Made by a program: the position numbers and the translations under genes. A DNA stretch of 64,000 nucleotides from Cyprinodon diabolis. Lineage: Eukaryota > Chordata > Actinopteri > Cyprinodontiformes > Cyprinodontidae. The notes under the pieces were generated by a model. The model had not been told where the DNA came from, made no database searches, and saw nothing but the letters and a program-made list of their open reading frames with translations. Location of the stretch: NCBI GenBank assembly GCA_030533445.1, contig CM060080.1, forward strand, positions 26,184,762 to 26,248,761, written 5' to 3'. How positions within the stretch are numbered: position 1 is the first letter of the stretch; each line of letters opens with the position of its first letter. Positions 41,701-52,360 of this stretch are shown piece after piece.

Positions 41701-44700
41701 TGTGACAAGTCTGTCAAACACGGGTAAAAACAATTAAACAAAGAGACTTATTCTTTTTTTTTTTTTTTTTTGAAGGCTTTAAGTACTGACTAATTTATAT
41801 AATCTATAACTTACAAACCTATTATTTTAAAGATAAACGTATCTACTTACTCTGAAGTAGTTATCTGTGCCAATTAATGCTTAAATCAGCACTCTATTTA
41901 ACACATATACAGTATATCTAGAAAAGCAAAACAAGGCAATTCTGGAAGAAAATTTGTTGGAGTTTGCATAAAAATCAAATTCCAAATCAAATTTGCAAAA
42001 CAAAAAAAAACTGGGGAGATTCAAGCTCTAGATCATCCTAGATAAAGAGATGGAGCTACAATGGATGGCTTGGAAAAGATTAAAAAAGCTTTTTTTGAGA
42101 TATGATGGCCTAGTCAAAGTCTAAACCTAAGCCCAACTGAGAACATATGAAAAGAGTTGAAAATGGATCTCCACAGAGGTATTCAGTCCAAAGTGACTAA
42201 GTTGAAAGTGAAAATTTAAGTCTCTCAATAAGCAAAGCTGTAACGATCTTGGTTCTGTTGTTTTTCTTTAAGTTTTCTGTTTCAAGTTTAGCCAGGTTTT
42301 TCATTGTTTTCTGGCTTTTTTGGTGTGTCTGGATTCATTTAAGTTGCTTAGGTTTTTCTGTCTGTCCTCTGCTGCCTCCTTGTGTTCTTTTTCCCTTGGC
42401 TTCCTCGTCAGCTCTAATCACACCTGTTCCCTATCAGCTCATTAGCTCTACCTTTGTTCAGTCAGCCATAAATACACTCCCTCTGCAGTCCCTCTTTGCT
42501 GGTTCCTCGTCTTACCTTTCCTCACCCTGGCTTCTTGTTGGTTTTTCCCTGATGTCTCCATGGTTCTGGTTAGTGTTTGATTTTTATGTTGGATTTTTGG
42601 ATTCCTGTTTTTGTTTAACATTTTTTAAGTTGGATTTTTGGATACCTGTTTTTGTTGCCTGATTTTGCATTAAACCCTCCAAGAACTCACCTCTGCCTCT
42701 CAGCTTCTGCTTTTGGGTCCAATTAAAAACCGTTAAACCAAATCCTGACAAAAGCAGGTAGTAATAAAGGTAAAAAAAGGCTTAAAGGTGTGACTGCAGT
42801 AAAAAGTGGTTCCCTGAGGTACTGACTCAAAGATGGGTGAGGACATACCCGCAGTTAAACAATTTGGAAACCACATATCACTTTCTTTCACTTCACAAAT
42901 GTGATCTCCTTTCTGTTAGACTGGCAAATAAAATCCTAATGAAATCCAGTGAAGTTTATGGTTAAAAGGTGGCAAAAAAGGGGATAAGTTCAAGGGTCAT
43001 AAATACTTCATGAAGACACTGTATGTTCAAGGGAACAAGGGCAAAAACTCCATAGTTAGGGGAGATAAACTTAATACCCCATATGGCCCAATTGTTTCTA
43101 CACAAGCTAAAGAGGAGAAGTCAAACACAGTATCCAGATGAGCACTAATCATTAGGATATAATCCTCAGCTCCTGGGAGAGGCAGACCGGTTTGCACAGA
43201 GATTACAGACGAGCCACCATTTATTGAGCCTTGGCTCATTCTGCAAAGGAATAAAGGAGACGAGCAGTGGAGGGGAGTAAAGTGCTGATAACAATGGATC
43301 TGTGGGCTCTTCAAACAAGTTGCTGCAGCCCAAATCTGTGCCCTCTTCCATTCGTGTCTGATTATAAGGTTACCCCACCCTCCCTGAGCTGCAGTAATTG
43401 GATTAGTTTCAGAGATTTATGAAAATTAACTTCAGCAAATGCTGAACTGCCTCCTCAAAAACTCCTCATGGAGTTCTCAAAATCTAAATTACGACAGGAA
43501 AGAGCAAAGCGAGCTCTGAGAGGCTTTTTGGGGGCGTTTCTTTGCAAGAAGTCAACATCAACAGAAGTGGTGCACAGCTGGAGACGGAGGCTGGGCCCTG
43601 GACGCAGCTACCCACAGGTTAGGACTGCTTGCTTGGCCAGCCTGGGTGCCAGGTGGCCTCAGTGCCAGCAGGCTGGGCCAGGTCTAATCAAGGATGTGGA
43701 GTCCAACTGGAGCCTTCAACATCTGCTCTCCGCGCACTCGGCTGGCTGAAGGCAACGCTCTACTCAGTGTGCACATAAGGAGAGTGACCTTGAGGAGGGG
43801 CACTTTTCAGCAGACCAAACACTCCAAATGGAAAAGGTTGACAGTTAGAAAGAGACCAAAGGAATCCACATGGTTCAACAATGGCATCCGTGTCTGACAT
43901 TCAATGGACCACACAGCCTCAAAGCATAAATATTGCTGTTGTAACATTGTCAGCCCCTCATCCCTGCTGCCATTTGTTAATACCCCTTTGCCTCCATCAA
44001 GGCTTAACTGTTTGATTGTTCCGCCCTCACTACAGAGTGGCAGTCCACTGAGCAGCAATCAAGACTGTTGCAGTTGTGTAAGTGAGAAATGATTGACAGC
44101 ACGCTTAGGTGCTCCCATTTATTTCTTCTCCTGGGCTGTTTTCTGTCAGAACGGCTATTGATTTTCCCATAAAGTAAGAAAACAAATACTGTTTAGGGGC
44201 TGGGGAGGTCAGCACAAATTAAACCTGAAGACATAAAGCTTTCTCTGCTCCATTAACAGTTACTTCAAGTGCATGCATGCTTTGGGTGAACAGATGGCGA
44301 TGAGATCCACAAATAATAAGGGAAATACGTTTAAATACATACAGCTAGCAGATAACCTTCTGTTTAAATCATAATACACCAATAAATAATAACATAAAAA
44401 CTTTCTACACAGGGCCGTACAATGCAAATACTCAATAAGTCTGTTAAAAGTCTCTATTCTAATGACAAAGGTGGACATCAACCAAGATCATCCACATCTC
44501 TGGAAACATGCTTGGGGTTATTCAAGTCTACTTTTAATCCTGGACCTTGGTTTTTTCCAGAATCTGCTTTGCAAAGACAACTCAATCCTTTGATTTATGT
44601 AGATTGCTTGATTTCAATGACATTTTAAACTTGCATTAAAGCTTCCATCTAAAATTCATGTATAGTTTTTTTTTTTTTTTATGAATAATTCTATAGACCT

Positions 44701-47700
44701 AAGTCTGTACAACTTATACCAGCATCATGTCATAGACTGTATTTGTTTGTGTTCATGAAATGGGATGCCTGTTCTCCAACTCCATCTCATTTTAGAGTTA
44801 TATATTACCTTAAATAAAATAGCTACACATAAAATTAGAAAAGGTAAAATACGAGAGAAATCAGAGACAGATTTATGCCACTTCCTCTCTACATATCTAT
44901 ATGAGCACTGGCTCCTCTCTCCTTTGCTTCCATTGCCTTAGCATAGAACACATTTTCTATATGTGCTGATGAAGATTATTAGTCATCCAGGTCATAGTCA
45001 TTCCATAAAAGTTAAAAATTAAAAGTTAAAAAATATATATTTTTTTTCTTTTACAGAATTTTCTATACGGTTCAGGTCTATGAGCAAATAAACATTTTCT
45101 ACATTTTTAAAAATATCCTTTTATTAGAATAAACTCATAATGCCATGTAGTTTAATAAGGTTCCCAGGCACCTGAAAGGGAAATGGATCCATACTAATAC
45201 TGATGTGTGGACACAAGGATGCAGCTTTGTGCTTGACATCTTTAAGAATGGTTTACTTTTTTACCTTCCTTAACCATTTTCCTCTATGAGACTAGAAAGA
45301 CAAACGAGTCCTGGTTCAGCCTTGATGCTGATATTACAGTCTAAGTCAAGTTAAATTAATACCTCATGAGCAAACATGGATTTGTAATAAAGTACCTAGA
45401 AACTATTATTAACAGAAAAAAATATTATTCAAATAACATTAAATACATTTTATATGTTTTTCAAAATATGTAAATATTCATATTATACATATTCCTCCCA
45501 GTGATTTTCTGCTGGGATTCTGCATGCTGCTGCATGTGTGGGTTCTCTCTAGGTACTGTACTCCTGCATTCTCCCACAGGCCAAAAACATGACTTTTAGG
45601 TAGATTGACTTCTCAAATTGTCCTTAGGTGTGAGTGTGTGTAAGGGGTGCATGGTTGTGTGTCTCCATGTTTCCCTGTGATGGACTGTAAAACCTTTCCA
45701 AAGTGTAACCTGCCTTTCTCCCACAGTCAGCTTAAGATAGGCACCAGCACCAACGTTACAGATTAAGCTGGGGAAGACGGACGGATGGAATTATTGATAA
45801 GTTACAACTGATTTATAGGGATTGATAGGGGTGTCAATAAGTTTTCCCCATATGCTTTTGTTAAAACTTTATTGAAACTAAATTTGTTATATGACAAAAA
45901 AATAAATAAAAAGCTGGGCATTTTTAATCACACATTTTTTGTGAGCTGCTTTAAAACACAATAGACAGACAAATGCAGTGTTTTGGTATTTATCTAACTC
46001 TGTGAGAAATATTCTCATGTTTCAACTTAAAAGTTGTGGGTTTAATTCCAGGTTTGTCATGTCAAATGTTAAGGGGGCACTGAACAGGTCACATAACCAA
46101 AGGCTGCCTATCAATTTGCATATCCTAGCAATTTGCATATCCGACTATAAAAGTGTGAAAGCTACTGCAATGTAAATCTTTTCCAACCATGATAGTCACA
46201 AACGTTCAACACCAAAAGGTTCAAAATGTTCTGTAAAAGCATTCAGTGAAATCATAATAAATTTATTACCTTATAGGTCTTAAGCTGTTCATATCTGTTG
46301 CGGTTCTTCAGAAACACAGTTAAACTAAAGGTCTAGCATTTTTCATAGATTTACTATATGCAGTGTAACAATTTGTTCAGTTTAATAGTTTAAATTCCCT
46401 CGCTGCTAGATCTAAGATCCACATTTAGGTTAGTGAAATGAAGTGTACACACGAGAGCGCACTCTTGGGCTATGGGACAAACAGAACTTTAATTACCCAC
46501 CCAAAGTCAGGCAAATATTTCAAAACAAATCAATACCAGACCAAGTCACTTATGTATTTGTGGCAAAGTCTTTAAAACTTAACAATGAGCTTGGGATGCC
46601 TGAAGGCAGAAATGCCAAAGATTCCTCCCTCATAATCATCAGGTATAAAAGATTGTCATTCATTTTTAATGTCAATAATTCAAAACGGAGAATATTATTT
46701 TAGACTCGGAGGATCTACTGAATATTGATCATTTCATTGACTTTTGTATTGATCATTTTAAATGTAACTTGTTTATAATCTTTTTTCCACTGAATGCAAT
46801 GCCTCAAAACTCTTGAAATGTTTGTGGCACAGCCATCAAAATCTAAACATCAGTTTGTGTTTTAATTCTAATTATATGGTATTTATGAAAATGAACACAG
46901 ATGTCTAAAGTTAAAAGAAAAGCATAAATGGTTTGTAAACTTTTTCCAAGTAAAAACTCAGGTGTCTGATTGTATTCAATCCCACTGAAATAATAGGTTA
47001 TATAAATATAATTTCTTGCAAATATGGAGTTAATAAGTTGGCCCAAAAGGTGGGAGCAAACTGCAAATACACAAACATGCAACATGTACTGCAAACCAAA
47101 AATTAGCACACAAGCACCAAAACACATCCAAAAAGGGAAGAAAAAAAACCTGCAAAAGAGAATTTTGCAATTAAAACGGAAAGTAAAGAGCAGCAAAGTG
47201 AATGTCCACTACAAATACAAAACCTGCCAGAAATACAAATGGGAGTAACACATAACACACGCTGATCTCTATTTATTCCCTGGATTGCTGATTGCCCGAA
47301 AAAAGTGAAGCCACTGTTCGCCATATTGGTACCTAATCCGACAGAGGGCGCAGTCAAAATGCCTATGTGTTTAGGATTTTCGTGCAAAAACAAGCAGTTT
47401 GGCAAGACGTTTCACAAAAAAGTGGATGTGCTAACCAAGAAAATCCATATATACGCCGATGTATCCTATAGTATAGTATATTGCTCAACATTATACTGGC
47501 TACCTCGGACTGACTTGAAGATATTGACTGAGTTAGCCATTGACATTGTGTCTAACATTAGAAAATAGAAAGTAGACTAAATAGAAAGTAATTCACTGTG
47601 TAATATAAATATATTAATTATTTAAGTGGATGACGCTGTTGTTTTTGCAGTGTTTGTTGTATTTCTTATTTAAAAAAGGTATGTGCTGAAATATACTGCA

Positions 47701-47756
47701 TGTTATTTTGAAGGAACAAAACAACTCAAACATTTGACCCGTACACACACAAATAA

Positions 47757-47798
<42 letters not shown>

Positions 47799-48732
47799 GG
47801 GATGGAACGGTTTATGAAAACCATCCAAACTGTTCGGTTCGACTTTCTTGGTTCGATTCGCGTGTGTTGCGTTCGGTTCATGCGCTGCTCCTTTTTCTCA
47901 TAGCGAAGCGTCTACACTCCAGAGCAGAAGGTGGCGGTAATGAGTCCAAAGCCAACCACCAGTAGTAAACAAGAAGAAGAAGCAGAGCAGTGGAGCCGGG
48001 TGTAGCAGAAAGAAATCAGTTGTTGTGGAGAATTGTGTGGGTATGGCGAGTGGGAAAGAACAGGAGTTGTGGAAGACGCACCAGCAGCACTTTATAGGTC
48101 TGCTGTATGGGACCACTTTGCATTCATGCTGCGTTCACACCGGACGCGGATGTAAGTTTACATGCAAAGCCAATGGTTGACGGGCGTCAAGGCGCAGCAA
48201 AAGGTCTCACAGCGCGATCTGAGCAGCTGAAGCAGCGTGTCGGGAGCGTTTAAGCATTTGACGCACCGCAAACGCGCTGCTGCTCAAGATGGAAAAAATT
48301 GAACTTTTGCTGCTTGACGCGCCGCATCAACCAATCAGAGAAGCTGATCTGGGAGCTGGCAGGGAGAGAGACACATCGCTGATGATACATAGCTCTATGA
48401 TCACTCCTCTGAAACAGTTTTATTAACGCCTAAATTAACTTAAAATGCTGAAACCTGGTACAAGCAGCAAAAAGGAAGCAGCAGACGTGTTTTTGCTGCT
48501 CCTGCTGCGTCTGGTGTGAACGTAGCATTAGAGTGACCTACGATGACGGTGGAAAGAAAGTTGTGGATAAAAGTGCAACAGTGTGCAAGCATTGTGGAAC
48601 ACGTTTTGTTTATGCTAACAGCAACATGACCAACATGTCCGGCTAACAATCAACATATACCGAACCGAACACCGTGACCACGAAACCGTGAACCGAACTG
48701 AACCGTGGATTTTGTGAACCATTCCACCCCTA

Positions 48733-48814
<82 letters not shown>

Positions 48815-50438
48815 TGCATGCACAATTTGCAAATAGAAAAATACTACAATATTAACAGACATGTACATCTAATTCAATCTTTTAGTAAGATCTTGAAACT
48901 GTGTGTAATATGTAATTACCATAACAATGTCATCAGTACATGTCTATTATATGTACATCAATTTAGCACTTTTGGCACATCTATATAATTATGCTCCATT
49001 AACACAATATTGTGGTGATGGATTTGTATAATATGTTATATTACATGATTTTGAGACTTCATTGACTTCATGACTATGCAATGATATGTGCCTATTTTTT
49101 TTTATTATAAGTTAAAGTCATCTACTTATGCTATGAAACAGCAAGTGTGTGTCCAGGTGATGAACTTTTATCTTTATTTTAAGAGTTAAATCCCACTTGA
49201 ATGAGAAAATCATTGTTCTTTAATGCTGTTGCGCACATATTGTTTACATTGCGACCGGTCTAACTAGGGAGTACCAATATGGCGGCCAACTGGCTTCACT
49301 TCAACCCCATACAACCAACCGGCATTCAGTGAAAAAATGGAGGTTGTTATAACACATGCTAACGCTAAAAAGTGCCGCAAGAGAGAAAAACTGCAATCAA
49401 TGAACATGGGTAGAAGCAAAGTGAACATGCACTAAAACTGTTGGCAAACACATGGATACAGCTAAAAAATAAACAAAAAAATGGAAAGAGAAAATGCTGC
49501 AAGTAGCAAAAACAACTTAAGAAAAGCTGCAAACTAGCTCTAAAAACAAATGGGCTCCAGACCCCTAGGCGGAGTAAAGAGTAAAATAAAGTAAAATAAA
49601 GAGTAAATAAAAAGAGTAGCTTATCTCATCATATATATTATTATGGTTTTATTACCAACCCAGAGAATCGGCCTAAAAACCCTTCATCTTTTCAAATTAG
49701 GTTAAAAATACAGAAACTAAAACTCTTAAAATTGTTTCCTGAAAAAAAAAAAAAAAAGATTTCACATTACCCATCAGACATATTCTCATCTGGAGCATCT
49801 CTACGTTCCTTGGCCACCTGTCTTTTCCAACACTCCTTTCCAATCACTCTGCTTCCTTCAGCCTGTCTCTCGGCTGCTGTCCAACTGCTTGACCTTCTTC
49901 TAGATCCCGATAAACGCTGCAACTTAGAAGGCCTGTGCCTCTTCCTTCTGTCATGTAACTTCTGCTGAAGTCTGATTGTCATGTTTGAAGTCATACGCTT
50001 GACCTTCCTGCGCCTTCTGAGAGGCTGCCCTGGATTACTATCAGTGAAGGAATCAGACTCTGGCCAGGATGGATGTCTGGATCTGCCAGGGACCGTTGAT
50101 CTGACAGGGGCCCTGCCAACATGAGGCCAGTGGTCGGCAGTGGCCATGTCGTCTGAATCGCTGTAGTTTGCCACAGCTGTGGAAAAAGAGGACGATAAGT
50201 TCTCTCTGTACTCTTTGGCCTCATCCATGCTAGATTCAGGCGCTTCGTTCCAGCGACGTCTGCAAGCCACAGGATAGATGGAGGACTCATGAAGGCGTTT
50301 CCGACCTCTGCGGCGGCGAATCTGCCGTCGGTGCTGCAGCGGACTCAGGACCATTTCCTCCCACAGCTCCCCTAATTTGGTCTGCTCTGAGGCTTGCTCC
50401 AGTGCAGACACCAAGTCCTGCACCAGCTCATCCATCAT
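38689..50438 (-). CDS. gpatch2: gpatch2, G-patch domain-containing protein 2 (5' part, four coding exons)
   Basis: Coding exons on the minus strand, in order: 50438-49771, 40200-40139, 39697-39557 and 38768-38689. Together they give 951 nt, exactly 317 codons, with consistent phases and AG/GT borders. Conserved blocks recognised from vertebrate GPATCH2 are an N-terminal DELVQDLVSALEQASEQ (residues 3-19), a basic RRRRGRKR stretch (41-48), YSDSDD (92-97), LRRRRKVKRM (140-149), then [20 protein letters not shown] spanning the second and third coding exons, and RGF..HLKRL in the fourth. The family protein is nuclear and in human binds and stimulates the DEAH helicase DHX15 through its C-terminal G-patch (established for the family). 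That G-patch is not seen here, so this is the N-terminal ~60% relative to the 528-residue human protein. The start is placed in the second exon because exon 1 has an in-frame stop upstream. The basic, serine-rich, low-complexity composition fits an RNA-associated nuclear protein. Identification is from remembered family sequence, not from a search. Confidence 0.9.
38927..38982. repeat. (AGGA)14 microsatellite
   Basis: Fourteen perfect tetranucleotide units in the gpatch2 intron between exons 4 and 5, followed by a poly-T run. On the gene strand it is a long pyrimidine tract. Confidence 0.96.
39557..39697 (-). CDS. gpatch2: gpatch2 exon 4
   Basis: This is a 141-nt exon with acceptor GTCCGCAG and donor GTAGTG. 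It continues the frame as [17 protein letters not shown] and then [29 protein letters not shown] matches the GPATCH2 family signature that follows DEGRQ. The acidic/aromatic segment then diverges from mammals, where a longer stretch ends in SHPSRR before the next exon. The exon ends one base into a codon, which exon 5 completes as glycine. Confidence 0.93.
39780..40080. promoter_or_regulatory. candidate enhancer in gpatch2 intron 3
   Basis: This is non-coding, GC-balanced sequence between exons 4 and 3. It has a dense set of homeodomain-type cores: GCGGCTAATGAGATTAGC, GCGCTCATTAACACG and TCTTATTAGAGTCGCC at about 39915-39990. It also has palindrome-like TAAT/ATTA spacing. The texture is that of a conserved vertebrate enhancer. 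Conservation could not be checked. Confidence 0.35.
40139..40200 (-). CDS. gpatch2: gpatch2 exon 3
   Basis: This is a 62-nt exon between a pyrimidine-rich acceptor (CTCCTTCATAG) and the donor GTATCA. In the frame set by exon 2 it reads [20 protein letters not shown] with split codons at both ends (2 bases in, 1 base out). The [10 protein letters not shown] block is highly characteristic of vertebrate GPATCH2. It is separated from exon 2 by an intron of about 9.6 kb and from exon 4 by about 0.44 kb. Confidence 0.92.
40201..42039. other. first part of the large gpatch2 intron; candidate conserved block at 40380-40600
   Basis: Intron sequence upstream (in gene order) of exon 3. The block 40380-40600 has even composition with TCTAATTGAATATCC and TTCAATCTAATCTGG and may be regulatory. 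The open frame on the gene strand at 40106-40747 simply runs through exon 3 into intron. A poly-T run lies at about 41754-41771. Confidence 0.4.
42040..43024 (+). mobile_element. Tc1-like transposon remnant split by a solo LTR
   Basis: The left part (42040-42238) matches the 3' third of a Tc1-like element: GAGCTACAATGGATGGC, GGCCTAGTCAAAGTCTAAAC, CCCAACTGAGAACATATG. The right part (42751-43024) continues it: AAAAGTGGTTCCCTGAGGTA, then a 3' end with AGTTCAAGGGTCATAAATAC. In related copies GCAAAGCTGGTAG is continuous. Here it is broken after GCAAAGC by the LTR. The transposase frame is full of stops. Confidence 0.85.
42239..42750 (+). mobile_element. solo LTR of an LTR retrotransposon
   Basis: This 512-bp unit begins TGTAACGATC and ends ATCCTGACA, so it has the TG...CA ends of an LTR. 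A perfect 5-bp duplication AAAGC flanks it (42234-42238 and 42751-42755). Inside are a TATA-like CATAAATACACTCC (about 42468-42481) and an ATTAAA polyadenylation signal (about 42669). The open frame at 42249-42662 is not coding. No internal retrotransposon sequence is present, so it arose by LTR-LTR recombination. A Ty3/Gypsy-type origin is likely but not proven. Confidence 0.9.
43025..45494. other. gpatch2 intron sequence, candidate conserved block at 43380-44200
   Basis: No exon is recognised. The block 43380-44200 has even composition and includes GCATAAATATTGCTGTTG and CCATTTGTTAATACCCC. Overlapping open frames on both strands there lack any family motif. The remainder is AT-rich. Confidence 0.35.
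45495..45789 (+). mobile_element. SINE, 5'-truncated and diverged
   Basis: It contains the fish SINE body (GGGTTCTCTCTAGGTACTGT, CCAAAAACATGACTTTTAGG, AAGATAGGCACCAGCACC) and ends GACGGACGGATGG. It lacks the tRNA head seen in the copies at 24019 and 35565. Confidence 0.8.
45790..47019. other. gpatch2 intron, octamer pair with TATA-like box
   Basis: AT-rich and without exons. A 14-bp direct repeat CAATTTGCATATCC occurs at 46112-46125 and 46129-46142, each holding a perfect octamer ATTTGCAT. A TATA-like TATAAAAG lies 3 bp further on at 46146-46153. No recognisable RNA gene follows. Confidence 0.4.
47759..47796. repeat. (AT)n microsatellite, left part
   Basis: A perfect AT array directly abutting the left end of the hAT element. 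The right part continues at 48733-48812. Confidence 0.93.
47797..48732 (+). mobile_element. non-autonomous hAT element with BED-finger exon, in a (TA)n array
   Basis: The ends TAGGGATGGAACGGTT and, reverse-complemented, TAGGGGTGGAATGGTT form inverted repeats rich in GGTTCGG motifs. From 48042 a frame begins MASGKEQELWKTH. Another carries RSAVWDHFAF and, beyond a nested MITE, RVTYDDGGKKVVDKSATVC then KHCGTRFVYANSN. This is a BED zinc-finger (CxxC) from a hAT transposase, ending soon after in a stop. (TA)n lies on both sides, so an 8-bp duplication cannot be distinguished from the microsatellite. Confidence 0.82.
48126..48528. mobile_element. MITE nested in the hAT BED exon
   Basis: ATGCTGCGTTCACACC at the left is matched at 15 of 16 positions by the reverse complement of the right end (ATGCTACGTTCACACC). 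The 403-bp unit has GC-rich subterminal sequence (GGACGCGGATG / CGTCTGGTGTGAA) and no coding frame. It interrupts the BED-finger coding sequence of the surrounding hAT element. The target duplication is not clear. Confidence 0.75.
48733..48812. repeat. (AT)n microsatellite, right part
   Basis: About 40 AT units with one CA near the junction, directly abutting the right end of the hAT element. The isoleucine/tyrosine frame across it is an artefact. Confidence 0.95.
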
Positions 50439-50442
50439 GATG
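49771..50442 (-). CDS. gpatch2: gpatch2 exon 2 (start-codon exon)
   Basis: The acceptor AG is at 50444-50443 and the donor GTAATG begins at 49770. Two adjacent in-frame ATGs lie at 50438 and 50435; either could start the protein, and the MDELVQDLV motif follows directly. The exon encodes 222 codons plus two bases. It carries the N-terminal helix-like motif, two basic clusters and the acidic/serine YSDSDD motif. Splicing after GG at 49771 is the choice that keeps frame with the next exon, giving DGETSS. The open frame continues upstream of the acceptor into intron sequence, which is not evidence of coding. Confidence 0.92.
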
Positions 50443-51159
50443 CTTGAAACCGGGGGCACAAAAAGAGAAAGAGTTAAAAAGAGACACTTATGCACAAGAG
50501 TAGAACATGGAAAAACACAGGAATCCTAAAGCATTGATGGGCAGCCTTCAGATATGGCTGCTTTGAGGATTACTTGTTTCAGACATTAAAAAAACTGACA
50601 TATTTGAAAAAGCCCATTTTTCTTTCCTTTTTTTTCACCCTTTACCAAAAAAAAGTTAATTCCTAATTAAGCATAATTAAATTAGAACACATTAGAAAAT
50701 AATAATGTATACTATGAAATATAAGGGCTTTGGAAAAATTGTTTAAAAAGAAATAATATTTGTGCATTTAAGATGTGCAGCAATTTAGATGTTTTTACTT
50801 TCACATTATTTTTCTACACTTACCAGAAACTAATACAAGCCTGTAACTTTTTTTTTTTTTAATGAGCCAACCATTAACTTAATCATACTTAACTAAAAGC
50901 CGCACAGTATTAGAAAACATGTATTTAAATACCACAAATTAAACACCTTGTGTTATCACTTCAGTCACTCCAGCACTAAAAGATTTGACCCCTGGATGAA
51001 CTATAAGGGGAACCACAGTAGAAATACTGTTTAAATGCTTTGCTCTTGTGTAAACATTTATTTATTTTTTTATAATTTACCTTTTTTTTCTATCTGTGAG
51101 CAAGTAAAAATATATATATATATAAAATATTTTTGTTCTATCTCATTTTAGGATTCTAA
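50443..51159. other. gpatch2 intron 1, distal part
   Basis: AT-rich intron sequence between exon 2 and the hAT insertion. Short poly-T and AT runs only; no exon or named repeat. Confidence 0.5.
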
Positions 51160-51167
51160 TCAAAGGG

Positions 51168-52360
51168 CAGGGGCTTTCTTACCATTAGGCAAACATAGGC
51201 AGTTGCCTAGGGCCCCGAGTTCCTGGGGTGCCCCATAAAACTCCTTTTACATGTATGGTTAATGCAGCTATTCCTTATTTGTGCACATTAATTATGTTTT
51301 TGATTAAATTCCTTTCACTAAAATGCCATTAGAATGCTTATTATATTAATAATAAGCATTATTATTAATATAATAATGCTTTTATTCAGTGTCCACCATA
51401 CTGGATCAGTCAATTTGCTGCACATTTTCAGAAAGGTCCAAACACAGAAGCAACCCAGTTGCAAACAGACGGCCCAAAATTGAGACGAGCAGAGAAGAGA
51501 GGAGAGGAAAAGAAAAGAATGTTGAAAAGAAGCTGCCCTAGCAGTGCAGAAAATTGGAGAAAGAAGGAGGAAAGTAGGAAGCTGCTTTCAAAGTTACCAA
51601 AAATGACTGACTTCAGCTTCTTCACTGCGGCAGCGGCTAACACCAGCAGCAGTAACACCCAATCAGCAGCAGTCTCAGCTGTAACGTTGGCACATGAGGA
51701 GAAGGGTCCGTCGTGTGGAGATGAATTACTGGTGACTATAAGTATTTATTTATCTTATTGAAGATGGGTCCTTTTAAAATAAGCTTTGAATTTTGTTTGT
51801 ATTTGCTAGTCCAGCATCATCCATTCAGCTAGTAAGCAGTGCACTTCTGGAAGATGACCCAGCACTATGGCCAAAGAAGCTCTCTGATCGAGCACGCTGC
51901 TCGATAGTACGGAGAGGACCGCTCCAGGTAAAAGGACAGGATCTTTCCAAAAAAAAGGAGACGGGCGCAGATTTACTTCCAGCTATTATTTCATTCAAAT
52001 GATAAATGGAGAACAGATAAGCAGATCATGGATTGTCTACAGTGAAAAGAAGGACTGTGTTATTCACTTTTACCATCGCCATTTTGGAGACACAGGAAGG
52101 AGCAATCAGCTTAGTGAGCTTATTGCTTGGGAAAAAATCTTTCATTCCTTTTGAGACAGCATGAAAAGTACAAAACAGAGAGGAAAACAACAAGAAAAGG
52201 GACAAGAAGAGAGAAAAAAAAACAGAATAAATAATGTATGTCTATTCTATTAAAATTTCTGTATCTGTATGATGGGTCTGTTTTATGTGTTGTCTTCTCA
52301 ATTCAGAGGGCCCCCTGCTTGTCTTTGCCTAGGGCCCCAAATTTCCTAAATGCGCCCTTG
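51168..52360 (+). mobile_element. degraded hAT transposon with TTF-type finger remnant
   Basis: The left end CAGGGGC and the reverse-complemented right end CAAGGGC are flanked by a perfect 8-bp TCAAAGGG duplication (51160-51167 and 52361-52368). A coding remnant on the plus strand begins near 51459 with a basic, Ser-rich leader (RKKEESRKLLSKLPKMTDFS). After a possible intron (about 51730-51813) comes DPALWPKKLSDRARCSIVRR. After a frameshift the stretch GEQISRSWIVYSEKKDCV corresponds to a TTF-type zinc finger of hAT/ZMYM-like transposases. Its expected Cys ligands are replaced, and the catalytic region is absent. It lies antisense in gpatch2 intron 1. Confidence 0.9.

Larger units (their letters stand above)
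47297..49307 (+). mobile_element. transposon with THAP-like N-terminus and inverted ends
   Basis: The left end AAGTGAAGCCACTGTTCGCC plus ATATTGGTAC is matched by the reverse complement of the right end (GTGAAGCCAGTTGGCCGCC, ATATTGGTAC). From 47359 a short frame reads MPMCLGFSCKNKQFGKTFHK, the start of a THAP zinc finger (first two Cys of the C2CH set, C-x4-C, and the FHK motif). The frame then loses family resemblance and stops at about 47566. THAP domains occur in P-element and ISL2EU/Harbinger-type transposons; which this is cannot be decided here. Confidence 0.6.
47020..49570. mobile_element. nest of DNA transposons
   Basis: Several layers can be seen. The outer arms (47020-47290 and 49320-49570) share a GCAAA/CACAAACATGCAA-rich texture and may belong to one repeat. 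Within them a THAP-type element is delimited by inverted ends at 47297-47332 and 49271-49307. It contains a (TA)n microsatellite split by a hAT element (47797-48732), which itself holds a MITE (48126-48528). The whole nest lies in the gpatch2 intron between exons 2 and 3. Confidence 0.6.

Noticed and set aside
42249..42662. 137-codon hydrophobic open frame
   Set aside because: It lies wholly inside the solo LTR, and its Phe/Leu/Ser richness reflects T-rich sequence.
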